From Arthrobacter ramosus (GTDB lineage Bacteria > Actinomycetota > Actinomycetes > Actinomycetales > Micrococcaceae), in NCBI RefSeq assembly GCF_039535095.1, contig NZ_BAAAWN010000001.1:2356001-2420000 (forward strand): a DNA stretch of 64,000 bases. The letters run 5' to 3'. Below are positions 16,769 to 25,944 of the stretch, in pieces (positions within the stretch are counted from its first letter, which is position 1; each line of letters starts with the position of its first letter). The notes under the pieces are model-generated. The model was not told the origin of the DNA and made no database searches. It was given only the letters and a program-made list of their open reading frames with translations. Position numbers and translations under genes: made by a program.

Positions 16769-16802
16769 TCGGGCGTCGATGCTGCGCTCGAAGACCGCCG
16801 AA

Positions 16803-17093
16803 CCCGGAAACAGCCACCCGCTGCGAGCGCCCATCCAGGCGGCTACGTTCCCGGGTAATATGCCCGTGCGCTTCCAGCCTCGAAAGTGTCTGTCCCATGG
16901 TCTGCGTCTGCACCCGGACTTTGGCTGAAAGCCGGGCCTGCACCATGGACCCTTCCGCATCGAGAACTTCCAGCGCAATGACCCCCGCATGGGTCAGGCG
17001 CAGGACGGCAAGCTCTTCATTCCAGGTATGCTCGACCAGTCGCGCTGCAGTCGAGAGCAACCGTGGAGTTGTCCAGTCGTTTAAGTCCGGCAT
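16803..17093 (-). pseudogene. MarR-family regulator, C-terminally truncated
   Basis: From ATG 17093 the frame reads MPDLNDWTTPRLLSTAARL, then LRLTHAGVIALEVLD and VQTQTMGQTLSRLEAHGHI, with TRERSRLDGRSQRVAVSG forming the wing. The closing dimerisation helices of a MarR protein are missing; beyond about 16805 the frame runs antisense through the GT-C gene. The remnant is about 97 residues where 140-150 is usual. A deletion or fusion at the 3' end is likely, though a short DNA-binding product could still form. Confidence 0.6.
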
Positions 17094-17246
17094 ACTCCCA
17101 CCATAGTAAGCCTGCTTCATATCTGCAGCTTGTCTGTGTGGAATGGGTGGACCCGAGGCACAGTTGGTGTGGCCGTCCGCCCCGTCTTCGAACCAAGATC
17201 CGCTGCTGGAATTCAAGGAAACCAGCTGGCAGATTATGCTCGGCAT

Positions 17247-17942
17247 ATGTCACCGGATCGCTTTCTTACTGAGCTGGCCAGCAGCCTGGACCGCCTAGGC
17301 GTCTTGGCACGCCAGCCCGAGGACCTTCTGACTCGTCCGGTGCCGGCCTGTCCTGACTGGACGCTCAAGGATCTCTTCGGGCACCTGGGGTCAATCGAAC
17401 GTTGGGCAGGCGAAATAGTCCTTTCGGGGAAGTTCGTCGAGGAATCGGCACCACCGGCTACCGGAGCCGTAACGTGGTTCCTCGAAGGCACGGACGCCTT
17501 TCTCGGGACAATGGCGGCGCTAGATCCCGAAAAACCGTGCTGGAACTTTGGCCCACCCCCGCGCAAAGCCGGGTTCTGGCGTCGGCGCCAGGCACATGAA
17601 CACGCCGTCCACCTCATCGACGCGTACCAAGCATCAGGGTTGGCGGTCCCCTCTTTCGCAGAAGATTTCATGCTCGACGGAATCGACGAAATCCTGACAG
17701 TGTTCACGCCGCGACAACTTCGGCTGGGACGGATGCCCCAACCGGAAGGGGCAGTGACCTTCCAGGTACCCGGGGACCGCAGCTGGAAGGTCGGCCAAGG
17801 GTCCGCCGAGGCCTCGATTACCGCCCCGCTACACGGGATGTACCTGGGTCTCTGGGGCCGGTCAAGTCTCGTGGAAACGGCGATCATCAAAGGCGACAAA
17901 GACCTCGCGGTCCGCGTTCTGCAAGGCCCCCTCACCCCCTGA
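17247..17942 (+). CDS. Maleylpyruvate-isomerase-family mycothiol-dependent protein
   Basis: 231 residues from ATG 17247. PACPDWTLKDLFGHLGSIERW has the W-DL-x-HLG block and RRRQAHEHAVHLIDA the second histidine pair; these form the metal site of DinB/MDMPI-fold enzymes that use mycothiol in actinobacteria. The C-terminal sterol-carrier-like domain is shortened but present (AEASITAPLHGMYLGLWGR). The substrate is unknown; most members act in thiol transfer or detoxification. Confidence 0.85.
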   Translation: MSPDRFLTELASSLDRLGVLARQPEDLLTRPVPACPDWTLKDLFGHLGSIERWAGEIVLSGKFVEESAPPATGAVTWFLEGTDAFLGTMAALDPEKPCWNFGPPPRKAGFWRRRQAHEHAVHLIDAYQASGLAVPSFAEDFMLDGIDEILTVFTPRQLRLGRMPQPEGAVTFQVPGDRSWKVGQGSAEASITAPLHGMYLGLWGRSSLVETAIIKGDKDLAVRVLQGPLTP

Positions 17943-18050
17943 CCGCGAGGTTCCGGCATATGCGCGTCGTGGACCCGCCCGTCGTCGTTGCTCCCGTCCG
18001 TCACCCCTGCGGCTACGAACCCGTCTTAGAGAGCAGGAGCGAAGGCGACC

Positions 18051-18953
18051 ATGAATGTTCAGCAGAAAAGCGCCCCCGCGTTGCGGCGGCAAGTCCTTCC
18101 CACGGAGCTGGGTCCCTGCATTGTGCGTATCCAGGAGGGTAGCCGGGGACCGAGTGGCGCGTCCGGCACCCCGGAGGTCTACATCCACGGCGCAGCGGGA
18201 TCCTGGACCACTTTCCAGGCACTGCTTTCCGGGGCACCTGCCCAAGACCGGGTCCTGATTGACCTGCCGGGCTGGGGCGAATCCACAAAGGGTGCCCGGC
18301 TCGAAGAGTTCAGCATCGAGGCGATGGGACTCGCCGTCGCCGGGGTGCTGAACGCGCTCGGCTACCGGCGGTGGAACCTGGTGGGCCACTCCATGGGCGG
18401 CTTCCTGGCCTTGCACATGGCCGCGGCTTGGCCGGAACAGACCGCCAGCATAGCCGCCATTTCAGCCACCACCTTCGGCGTGTCCGAGGCATCCCGGACG
18501 CCGTTGCGCGGTCTTCGCGGATTCGCGGCGTTCACCGGCATGCTGCTGGCCATGCGCTCCATGGCGGTCCTCGGTCCGGCAGGAACCGCCCTGGTACGCA
18601 CGATCGCCGCCACACCCCTCATGCGAACGTTGATGTCCCCGTTCTTCGCAGATCCGGCAGCCGTTCCACCGGCGGTATTCCGCGAGCTCGGCGACGATGC
18701 CCGGCCGGCCAGCTTCTCCGCTGCCGCCAAAGCAACCGCCCACTACGATTTCGGCCGGTGGCGCGGTATCCTCTGCCCCGTGCTGGCGATCCGCGGCGAC
18801 AGCGATGTGTTCACGCCCGAGTCTGATCTGGCCCGGTTGGCAGTTATGGTCCCCCACACCCGGCTGGCGACAATTCCGCGCTGCGGCCACTTTGCCCACA
18901 TCGAGCAGCCCGATCAAGTGCTACGGCTGCTCGACGAACTGTGGTCCCGGTGA
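18051..18953 (+). CDS. Alpha/beta hydrolase
   Basis: 300 residues. VYIHGAAGSWTTFQ is the oxyanion-hole region, LVGHSMGGFLALHMA holds the nucleophile serine, and the catalytic acid and histidine are in AIRGDSDVFTPESDL and PRCGHFAHIEQPDQV. A cap domain of about 90 residues lies between. No signal peptide is present. Substrate cannot be assigned. It ends 9 bases before the convergent GyrI-like gene. Confidence 0.88.
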   Translation: MNVQQKSAPALRRQVLPTELGPCIVRIQEGSRGPSGASGTPEVYIHGAAGSWTTFQALLSGAPAQDRVLIDLPGWGESTKGARLEEFSIEAMGLAVAGVLNALGYRRWNLVGHSMGGFLALHMAAAWPEQTASIAAISATTFGVSEASRTPLRGLRGFAAFTGMLLAMRSMAVLGPAGTALVRTIAATPLMRTLMSPFFADPAAVPPAVFRELGDDARPASFSAAAKATAHYDFGRWRGILCPVLAIRGDSDVFTPESDLARLAVMVPHTRLATIPRCGHFAHIEQPDQVLRLLDELWSR

Positions 18954-18962
18954 AGCGGTGCC

Positions 18963-19424
18963 CTACTTCAAAAGGTGCACGATCGTCGTTTCCGTGTCGG
19001 CCGGATCGGGTGTCGGATCTCTGTAGATCTCCCAGGAGTGCCCGGCAGACTCCCTGTGATTCGCCGCCATCCACTCCTCGATCGCGGTGTATGCCTCGTG
19101 CATGCGGTGGTATGGCCCAAGATGGACTGCTACGGCAGCCTGGCCCGCGGGCGTTTCAGTCGCGTATACCTCGCCCGCCGTTTCAAAGGTGCGCGTGACT
19201 TCGACGCCGAAGTCGCACAGAAGGGGCGCGTCGGGCTTGTTCGGGTGGTGGTAGACGAAGATGTTGTGGCCGCCCGTCCACAGACCCGGCTGACTGCGGA
19301 TGAAGTCCCAGACCTTGCTCACGGCAGGCCCCCATGCCGAGCCAACTTCGTCCGGCGCGATCTCGCGCCGGACGGCGGCCAGCTTGCGCGGGCGAACGGT
19401 CTGTACGTTGACAGAGACCGTCAT
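18963..19424 (-). CDS. GyrI-like/effector-binding-domain protein
   Basis: 153 residues. VQTVRPRKLAAVRREI at the start, CDFGVEVTRTFE in the middle and AVAVHLGPYHRMHEAYTAIEEWM are the signature blocks of the GyrI-like small-molecule-binding fold. No DNA-binding domain is attached, so it is a stand-alone ligand-binding or hydrolase-like protein. The ABM-like gene ends just 24 bases from its start on the same strand, suggesting an operon. Confidence 0.8.
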   Translation of the reverse strand: MTVSVNVQTVRPRKLAAVRREIAPDEVGSAWGPAVSKVWDFIRSQPGLWTGGHNIFVYHHPNKPDAPLLCDFGVEVTRTFETAGEVYATETPAGQAAVAVHLGPYHRMHEAYTAIEEWMAANHRESAGHSWEIYRDPTPDPADTETTIVHLLK

Positions 19425-19448
19425 GCCGGGATCGTTCCGGATCTTCAG

Positions 19449-19754
19449 CTAGTACTTGTCCGCGGAGTCGACGGATTCCCCCATGGTGACTTCAGGGGCC
19501 ACCTTGGGATCGCCGCCGACCGAGCCGATGAACGCCTGGATCTCGGGATCACCGAAAAATTTCTGGAATGCCTCTGTCGATTCCCATTCATCGACCACGA
19601 GGACAAACCCGTCCCCGACCGCGAACTGATGGTGGATTGCGCCCGCCGCCCGGCCTCGCTCGCCCCACTGGCGGTATTCGTCCGCGCGCTCCGCGAGCGA
19701 CTTGGTGAAAACGCTCGTGTCACCGGAAACCTTGGTTGCAATGATGACGGACAT
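19449..19754 (-). CDS. Small antibiotic-biosynthesis-monooxygenase-like (dimeric alpha/beta barrel) protein
   Basis: 101 residues: MSVIIATKVSGDT, then FVLVVDEWESTEAFQKFF and a short C-terminal tail. The DEWES-x-EAFQ-x-F pattern is typical of ABM-like dimeric ferredoxin-fold proteins, which act on small aromatic or haem-like substrates, though many have no known activity. An AGGAGGTC run lies just upstream of the ATG. Transcribed ahead of the GyrI-like gene. Confidence 0.75.
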   Translation of the reverse strand: MSVIIATKVSGDTSVFTKSLAERADEYRQWGERGRAAGAIHHQFAVGDGFVLVVDEWESTEAFQKFFGDPEIQAFIGSVGGDPKVAPEVTMGESVDSADKY

Positions 19755-19978
19755 GATTTGACCTCCTATGGCCTGAACTCAGCTCGTGGCAGCCGGCCAC
19801 ACGACGATGCGCCTGAACGGTCCGACACGTGAAGACCATACTCACTCCGCCCGGCAACCGCCCGAGTGGCCACTACTTGTCTTTCGACGCGACCTGTCCA
19901 GGGGTTCGCTGATTGCTGAACCCGGATAGGATCTCGGGGTACCCAGCTTCCCGAACAGTCCTGAAAGAACCGCACCGC

Positions 19979-21097
19979 ATGCCGCACCTTGACCCCGCCC
20001 TCCCGCTCCACACCTTGCCGCAGATGCTCTTGGACGTTGCCGCCGTCGAGCGCAATATCGGCATCAAAGAGGCCTGGACACGGGAGCGCGGCATGGTGCT
20101 GGCCCCGCACATCAAGACCACCATGACAGGCGAGATCGTCCGCCGGCAGTTGCCAGGCTCCTGGGGCGTGACCGTGGCGACCACCGCGCAGGCCGCCCAC
20201 GCCATCGAGTGGGGTGCCACCCGGATCCTCATCGCGAACGAGATGCTGTTCCGCGGACACCTCGAGCAGCTGCGTGCCTGGCTGGCGGCCGCACCGGAAC
20301 TGGAGATCTACTGCCTGGCCGATTCAGCGACGGGCGTCCGGGCCATGGCCGAGGTATTCGAAGACTCGCCCCGGCCGCTGAACGTGCTGATCGACGTCGG
20401 AACCCCCGGCGGCCGCACCGGGATCCGCAGCGAGGCCGAGGCCGGGCCCCTGGCCGAGCAGATCCGTGCCACCGGCGGCCTGCTGCTGGCCGGCGTCAGT
20501 GCCTACGAGGGTGTGGCACCGAACACCCGCACGGATGAAAACCTGGCCGGGATCGACTCACACTGCCGCATGGCCCGCGACATTTACGATGAACTGCACC
20601 CCGCCTTCGAGGTGGAGCTGCCGGTCTTCAGCAACGGCGGCTCCGCGTTCCAGGACCGCGCGGCCGCGTTCCTGCCGCACAACGCCTCCGTGAACGTGCT
20701 CCGTTCAGGCTGCTACGTCGTGCACGATCACGGCACCTACCAGCGGGTATCCCCGGTCCCCGGCCTCACCGCCGCAGCCGTGGTGCGGGCACTGGTCATC
20801 TCCGCCCCGGAAGCCGGGCGCGTGGTCCTGAACGCGGGCAAACGCGAGCTGGCGTACGACGCCGGCCTGCCGGTGATCGTCTCCCGGTACCGTAACGGGG
20901 CCCTCCTGCCTGCCGGTGCAGGCGCCACACTGACCCGCCTCTTCGACCACCACGCCATCGTGGACGACGCCGAGGGCCTGCAGGTCGGCGACATCGTGGA
21001 CCTGGGCATCTCCCACCCCTGCTCGCTGTTCGACCGCTGGCGCGAGGTCGTCGCAGTCAGCGATGACGCCGTCGAGACCTGGCGGCCAAGCTTCTAA
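19979..21097 (+). CDS. D-threonine-aldolase/D-serine-dehydratase-like PLP enzyme
   Basis: 372 residues from ATG 19979. LLDVAAVERNI starts the alanine-racemase-type barrel; LAPHIKTTMTG supplies the PLP lysine near residue 46, and LIDVGTPGGRTGI the phosphate loop. The C-terminal beta domain ends LGISHPCSLFDRWREVVAVS, where His and Cys are the metal ligands in this family. Expected activity is cleavage or dehydration of a D-amino acid; the exact substrate is open. A TetR gene follows after 48 bases. Confidence 0.85.
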   Translation: MPHLDPALPLHTLPQMLLDVAAVERNIGIKEAWTRERGMVLAPHIKTTMTGEIVRRQLPGSWGVTVATTAQAAHAIEWGATRILIANEMLFRGHLEQLRAWLAAAPELEIYCLADSATGVRAMAEVFEDSPRPLNVLIDVGTPGGRTGIRSEAEAGPLAEQIRATGGLLLAGVSAYEGVAPNTRTDENLAGIDSHCRMARDIYDELHPAFEVELPVFSNGGSAFQDRAAAFLPHNASVNVLRSGCYVVHDHGTYQRVSPVPGLTAAAVVRALVISAPEAGRVVLNAGKRELAYDAGLPVIVSRYRNGALLPAGAGATLTRLFDHHAIVDDAEGLQVGDIVDLGISHPCSLFDRWREVVAVSDDAVETWRPSF

Positions 21098-21145
21098 CCC
21101 GTGCTCCAAGCGGATGGCTTCTGCCACCTCACGTACGATGGTGGG

Positions 21146-21763
21146 ATGGCCAACGATCAAGCCGAGGAGCGTGGGCGGTCATACCGGAAAGCCCCCGAAC
21201 GACGAGCCCAGATTCTCTTACGCGCTATCGAACTGTTCGCCGAACAAGGAGTTGGCTCTTCGTTGCGCGCGATTGGAGCTGCGATCGGCGTTTCGCACGC
21301 CGCGCTGCGATACTACTTTGCGTCGCGCGATGAGCTCCTGGTCGCGGTCTACCGAGAACACGAAGGCATGGTTCATGAGCCGTCCGATGCGGCCGACGTC
21401 TCGGCCGTGTCCGTGATGGAAAAGAGTGCCGAACGTAACCGCGCAATTCCTGGCCTGGTTGAGCTGTACGCGACGCTGACCACTGACGCGCTACAGGAGC
21501 ACCATCACCCGATCACGCGGGACTTCATCCAGGAGCGTTTCCGCCGCGTTCGGGCCGATCTAGCCGAAAGGGTCAGGGCCGGTCAGCGATCCGGATCCAT
21601 CGCGGCGGACATCGATGCCGACGATGCTGCAGCGCTGGTTGCCGCCGCTTCCGATGGTTTGCAACTGCAATGGCTGCTCAGCCCGGACGACGTGGACGTG
21701 CACCGTTCGTTGGCAATCCTGGAACGGCTGTTGCCGCCTGCTGGGCCAGCCCTGATGCGTTAG
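21146..21763 (+). CDS. TetR-family transcriptional regulator
   Basis: 205 residues from ATG 21146. RRAQILLRAIELFAEQGVG followed by SLRAIGAAIGVSHAALRYYF is the TetR helix-turn-helix. The ligand domain is unremarkable. It stands between the D-amino-acid enzyme and a frameshifted MFS exporter on the same strand and probably controls one or both, which is common for TetR next to an exporter. Confidence 0.88.
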   Translation: MANDQAEERGRSYRKAPERRAQILLRAIELFAEQGVGSSLRAIGAAIGVSHAALRYYFASRDELLVAVYREHEGMVHEPSDAADVSAVSVMEKSAERNRAIPGLVELYATLTTDALQEHHHPITRDFIQERFRRVRADLAERVRAGQRSGSIAADIDADDAAALVAAASDGLQLQWLLSPDDVDVHRSLAILERLLPPAGPALMR

Positions 21764-21939
21764 CTCGCGGCAAACGGGCCTCGATGCGCCCGATCTGCAC
21801 CCCCCATGTCCAAGCATTCCCATGCCCGTTCGGGGTTTCCCTGTGCGCCCGCGTCCTATATTCTTACACTGGAAGAATTCGGGTTGATCGATCGACGGAC
21901 CCGCGCACCCGGCCGCTTAGAAAGCACTGTGATCCCCGA

Positions 21940-23207
21940 ATGACCGCACCGAAGGCTGTCGAAGACTCCGACCCTGTCCTTACTGGCTCGGCGGCGGAGC
22001 GGATGACTCCGCTCCGGCTCGTCCTCGAAACTCCCCTTTACCGGGGGGCAACAGTTGCGATGTTCCTGTCAGGCCTCGGGTTCTCTGCGGCGGCACCCCA
22101 GATCGCTTCGTTCCTCGTCCATGAGCTCCACGCATCACTCACTGTTGCCGGGCTCTACTACCTGACTAGCCTCACGGCACCGATAGCGGGATACCTGGTT
22201 GGCGCGCGCTCTGACCGGACGGGCCGTCGCCTAGGCCTGTTTCGCGTGTGCGCCGTCGCCGGTTTCCTGGGCTGGACAGGAATCGCGTTCTCGACCCAGC
22301 TGTGGATGCCGTTCGTCGTAAGTGCCATTGTCCTCGGATTTGCAGGCGCCGCACGTCGCAGGTGTTCGCCGCCCTTCACGACGAGATCAGTGCGCGCCCA
22401 AAGGCGGGCAATGATGGCGTGGTCGCCATAGTACGTATGGCGTTGACCGGCGGCTGGGTGATCGGGCCGGCAGCGGGGTCATTCCTGGCCGCAAATGCCG
22501 GCCCTCGCGTGATGCTTTTCGCGACCGCTTTATGCACTCTCGCCCAAATTGTGCCGCTCCTGACATCGAGGGGATCGGCACCTCGCGGCACTCGCGTCGA
22601 CATCGGGGCGGAGAGCCTACCTGTACGTGCCGCAAAGCCCCGGCTCCGGCAGATGACCCCCTTGCTCATGTTCACTGCGCTCTACATGTGCGTGTACGCC
22701 GGCGAATCGATCAAGTACGCCTACCTTCCGATCTACATGAACGAACAGCTCCGACTGACTCCTGCGCTCGGCGGGGCGATTATCGGCGTCCAGCCACTCG
22801 TGGAACTCGCACTAATGCCGTTGGCTGTCTTTGTTGCCAGGAGAACAGGGATGATGCGGCTGATGATCCTGGCAGCAGGATTCGGCGTCGCGGCGAACAT
22901 CTGCTTCGCCACCACGGGCACCGCCCTCGGACTGTTCGCCGGCCAGATCCTCATGGGCGGGGTTTGGGGAGTGTTCGCGGCATTGGGCATCGTCGTCGCG
23001 CAGCGGCTGCTGCCCACAGCGGTAGCCACAGCTTCGGCGATCTTCATGAGCTCCGCCGCCGTAAGCTCGGCGATGGGCGGGCTCGCCGGTGGGCTCGGAG
23101 TCGCCACCATCGGGCTCCCGCTCGTGTTCCTCGTGCCGGCGTTGTTTGCCGTCATCGCTGCCGTCGGTCTGGCGCGGATGTCCAGTTTCACCGCACACGG
23201 TCCCTAA
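21940..23207 (+). pseudogene. MFS sugar-efflux-type transporter, single frameshift
   Basis: The first frame, from ATG 21940, gives helices 1-4 including the motif-A-like VGARSDRTGRRLGLF and ends in junk after IVLGFAGAA near 22353. The downstream frame resumes at once with TSQVFAALHDEIS and runs through the other helices to the stop at 23207. Together they make about 422 residues, the normal length for SET-type exporters. One missing base near 22350-22358 accounts for the break; a sequencing error is equally possible. Confidence 0.8.
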
Positions 23208-24221
23208 CTATCGGGTGATGAATTCAATCAGTTGCCTCTCGCCCGTTCTACCTGCTTCCAGGATCGAGAGGCTGACAGACAATGCGTTTGCGGCGTCCAC
23301 GCCGTCGACAACTGGCTGTGCCCCCTCGCGTACTGCTGATCGGAAGCGTTCGAGCGTGATGTCGTACGTATGGCGACGCTCGGTAACTGGAATCTCTCTC
23401 GTGCCGGAGTGATCCGTGAGTACGATCGAGCCTTTCGGCTCGGGAGTCATGACGTCATGTCCAAGGACGCTGCCTTGGTCACCGTTGATCTGGATGAAGG
23501 ACGGCGTGAAGGGCATGGTGAATGAATCTTGGAAGTCGACCAAAGTGTCAGCGTGGTATCGGATGGACGCGCTGGAAGCGTCATCCACACCCGAAGACCA
23601 ATCACTTTGCGACAGGGTTGAAGCAACGACATCGAGCGGGCGAGTGCCTAGTAGCGGATTGACGACTGACGCATTGTGACAAGACAAATCCATGACGACG
23701 CCGGCGCCCGGAGACTTTTCAAGCCGCCACCCGCGAAGGCGTTCGGGGAGGAGGGTCGAATGCCGGACATTAACGCTCAACGGTCGCCCAATGCCGCCTG
23801 AGAGGACCAGCGCACGAATAGTTTGATGGGTTCCGGCAGCTGGGAGATGGTGATTGACGGCCAGCACCACGTTGTGGACGCGACAGGCCTCCACCATGGC
23901 TTGTGCCTCTTCGAGGGTCGTTGCGACGGGTTTCTCACAAAGGACATGCTTTCCTGCGCTGGCCGCGGCGATTGTTTGCCGGTAGTGATGCTGGTTTCTG
24001 CTGGAAATGTAGACGGCATCGATGGAAGCATCCGCCAGGAGCGCGTCAAGGCTCTCATGATGCCTTCCGATGCGGTTGCGTTCCGCGTATGCCTTGGCAT
24101 GGTTGGTGTCGCCGCTGACGACGCTGGCCACCACATCGCCGACACGGCGAATTGCAGGGATCATTCGAGTGGCAGCTATGTCACTGGCACCCACAAGCCC
24201 CCAGATCAGTCGTTTGGTCAT
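23208..24221 (-). CDS. Gfo/Idh/MocA-family oxidoreductase
   Basis: 337 residues. IWGLVGASDIAATRMIPAI is the N-terminal Rossmann start, HVLCEKPVATTLEEAQAMV holds the EKP motif with the catalytic lysine, and the C-terminal sheet domain includes GAGVVMDLSCHNASVVNPLLG with the usual D-x-x-x-H pair. Enzymes of this family oxidise inositols, sugars or their derivatives with NAD(P). Its stop abuts that of the MFS pseudogene without a gap. It may belong to the catabolic island to its right. Confidence 0.88.
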   Translation of the reverse strand: MTKRLIWGLVGASDIAATRMIPAIRRVGDVVASVVSGDTNHAKAYAERNRIGRHHESLDALLADASIDAVYISSRNQHHYRQTIAAASAGKHVLCEKPVATTLEEAQAMVEACRVHNVVLAVNHHLPAAGTHQTIRALVLSGGIGRPLSVNVRHSTLLPERLRGWRLEKSPGAGVVMDLSCHNASVVNPLLGTRPLDVVASTLSQSDWSSGVDDASSASIRYHADTLVDFQDSFTMPFTPSFIQINGDQGSVLGHDVMTPEPKGSIVLTDHSGTREIPVTERRHTYDITLERFRSAVREGAQPVVDGVDAANALSVSLSILEAGRTGERQLIEFITR

Positions 24222-24280
24222 TATCCTGCCTGCTTATCGTGCCCAAGGGCCGGGATTGCCGGTCTCGGCCGCCCGGCTGG

Positions 24281-24346
24281 CCCAACTGACTCGCATTTGT
24301 TGTCGTTATGAGGGCTCATAACGACAACTACTGCGAGCTAGTTGGG
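24281..24346. repeat. Long inverted repeat (31-base arms), likely terminator or REP-like element
   Basis: Arms at 24281-24311 and 24316-24346 are complementary at 27 of 31 positions, including a perfect 13-base inner stem (GTTGTCGTTATGA / TCATAACGACAAC) around a GGGC loop. It begins 10 bases beyond the stop of the MmsA gene and could terminate it. The length and near-perfect arms exceed an ordinary terminator and suggest a REP/REPIN-type mobile intergenic repeat; only one copy is visible here. Confidence 0.75.
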
Positions 24347-24356
24347 TGGCGGGGAC

Positions 24357-25850
24357 TTAGTTGGAGGGGAAGTTGTAGGAGGCGCCGGAGGCGTGGGTGG
24401 GTTCGGGCCAGCGGGAGGTGACGACCTTGCCGCGGGTGTAGAAGGAGACGCCTTCGGGGCCGTAGATGTGCTTGTCGCCGAAGAGCGAGGCCTTCCAGCC
24501 GCCGAAGGAGTGGTAGGCCACGGGGACCGGAAGGGGCACGTTGATCCCTACCATGCCCACGGTGACGGAGCGCTGGAACTTGCGGGCGTTCGCGCCGGAG
24601 GAGGTGAAGATGGCGGTGCCGTTGCCGTAGGGGTTGGCGTTGATGAGCTTGATGCCTTCGTCCAGGTCCTCGACGCGGACGACGACGAGGACGGGTCCGA
24701 AGATTTCCTCGGTGTAGGCGCTCATGCCGGTCTTGACGTGGTCGATCACGGTGGGGCCGACCCAGAAGCCGTCTTCGTGGCCGGGGACCACGAGGTCGCG
24801 GCCGTCCACGACCATCGCCGCTCCGGCGGCTTCGGCTTCGGTGACGATCCGCACGATGCGTTCCTTGGAGGCCGGGGTGATGACCGGTCCCATTTCGGCG
24901 TCGGGCTCGGTGCCGTTCTTGACCTTCACGGCCAGGGCGCGTTCCTCGACCTTCTTGACCAGCAGCTCGGCGGCATCGCCGACGGCGACCGCGACGGAGA
25001 TGGCCATGCAGCGTTCGCCGGCGGAACCGAACGCGGCCGCGGCCAGGTGGTCGGCGGCGTTGTCCAGGTCGGCGTCGGGCATGATGATCGCGTGGTTCTT
25101 CGCCCCGCCCAGGGCCTGGACCCGCTTGCCGTGCGCCGTGGCGGTTTCGTGGACGTACCGTGCGATCGGGGTGGAGCCGACGAAGGAGATGCCGTCCACG
25201 TCCGGGTGGGTCAGGAGCCCGTCGACGGTTTCCTTGTCCCCGTGCAGGACCTGGAACACGCCGTCGGGCAGGCCGGCCTGCTTCCACAGCCTGGCCAGCA
25301 GTATCGAGGCGGAAGGGGCGCGTTCGGAGGGCTTGAGGATGAACGCGTTGCCGGTGGCGATCGCCATCGGCGCCATCCACAGCGGCACCATGACGGGGAA
25401 GTTGAACGGGGTGATGCCGGCGACGACGCCGAGCGGCTCGCGGAAGGAGAACACGTCGATGCCGGTGGAGACCTGGTCCGAGTAGTCGCCCTTGAGCAGG
25501 GTCGGGATGCCGCAGGCGAATTCGATGACCTCCAGGCCGCGGCCGATCTCGCCCTTGGCGTCGGAAATGACCTTGCCGTGCTCGGCGGTGACCAGGGCCG
25601 CGAGTTCGTCCACGTGCGCGGCGACCAGTTCGCGGAACTTGAACAACACGGCGGTGCGCCTGGCCAGGGAGAAATCGCCCCACTTTTCCGCCGCGGCCTT
25701 CGCCGCGGCAACCGTGGCGTCCAGATCGGCCCGGTTCGCGAGCCGCAGCTCCGCGGTCACGGCGCCCGTGGCCGGGTTGTAGACCGGCTGGCTGCGGTCG
25801 CCGGAGCCGGCGGTTTCAACACCGTTGATGAAATGCTTGATGGTGGTCAT
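24357..25850 (-). CDS. mmsA: CoA-acylating (methyl)malonate-semialdehyde dehydrogenase
   Basis: 497 residues. The aldehyde-dehydrogenase blocks are ITPFNFPVMVPLWM (catalytic Asn), FVGSTPIARYVHE and GSAGERCMAIS with the nucleophile cysteine; VAYHSFGGWKASLFGD and the C-terminal pattern match MmsA/IolA. It converts malonate or methylmalonate semialdehyde to acetyl- or propionyl-CoA, ending inositol, valine, beta-alanine or 3-hydroxypropionate breakdown. The iron alcohol dehydrogenase lies 94 bases upstream on the same strand. Very high GC, with long spurious ORFs on the opposite strand. Confidence 0.93.
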   Translation of the reverse strand: MTTIKHFINGVETAGSGDRSQPVYNPATGAVTAELRLANRADLDATVAAAKAAAEKWGDFSLARRTAVLFKFRELVAAHVDELAALVTAEHGKVISDAKGEIGRGLEVIEFACGIPTLLKGDYSDQVSTGIDVFSFREPLGVVAGITPFNFPVMVPLWMAPMAIATGNAFILKPSERAPSASILLARLWKQAGLPDGVFQVLHGDKETVDGLLTHPDVDGISFVGSTPIARYVHETATAHGKRVQALGGAKNHAIIMPDADLDNAADHLAAAAFGSAGERCMAISVAVAVGDAAELLVKKVEERALAVKVKNGTEPDAEMGPVITPASKERIVRIVTEAEAAGAAMVVDGRDLVVPGHEDGFWVGPTVIDHVKTGMSAYTEEIFGPVLVVVRVEDLDEGIKLINANPYGNGTAIFTSSGANARKFQRSVTVGMVGINVPLPVPVAYHSFGGWKASLFGDKHIYGPEGVSFYTRGKVVTSRWPEPTHASGASYNFPSN

Positions 25851-25944
25851 GGTGGATCCTTTTCAGAGTCTTCAGGTGAGGAGGGGCCGTACCGGGTTAG
25901 CGCCGGCAGGCAGTCGTTCGTTGGTCCGGTCTTTTCGGAGGAAG

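Noticed and set aside
24328..25683. 451-codon minus-strand frame inside mmsA
   Set aside because: Arg/Pro/Gly-rich frame-shifted reading of the real gene.
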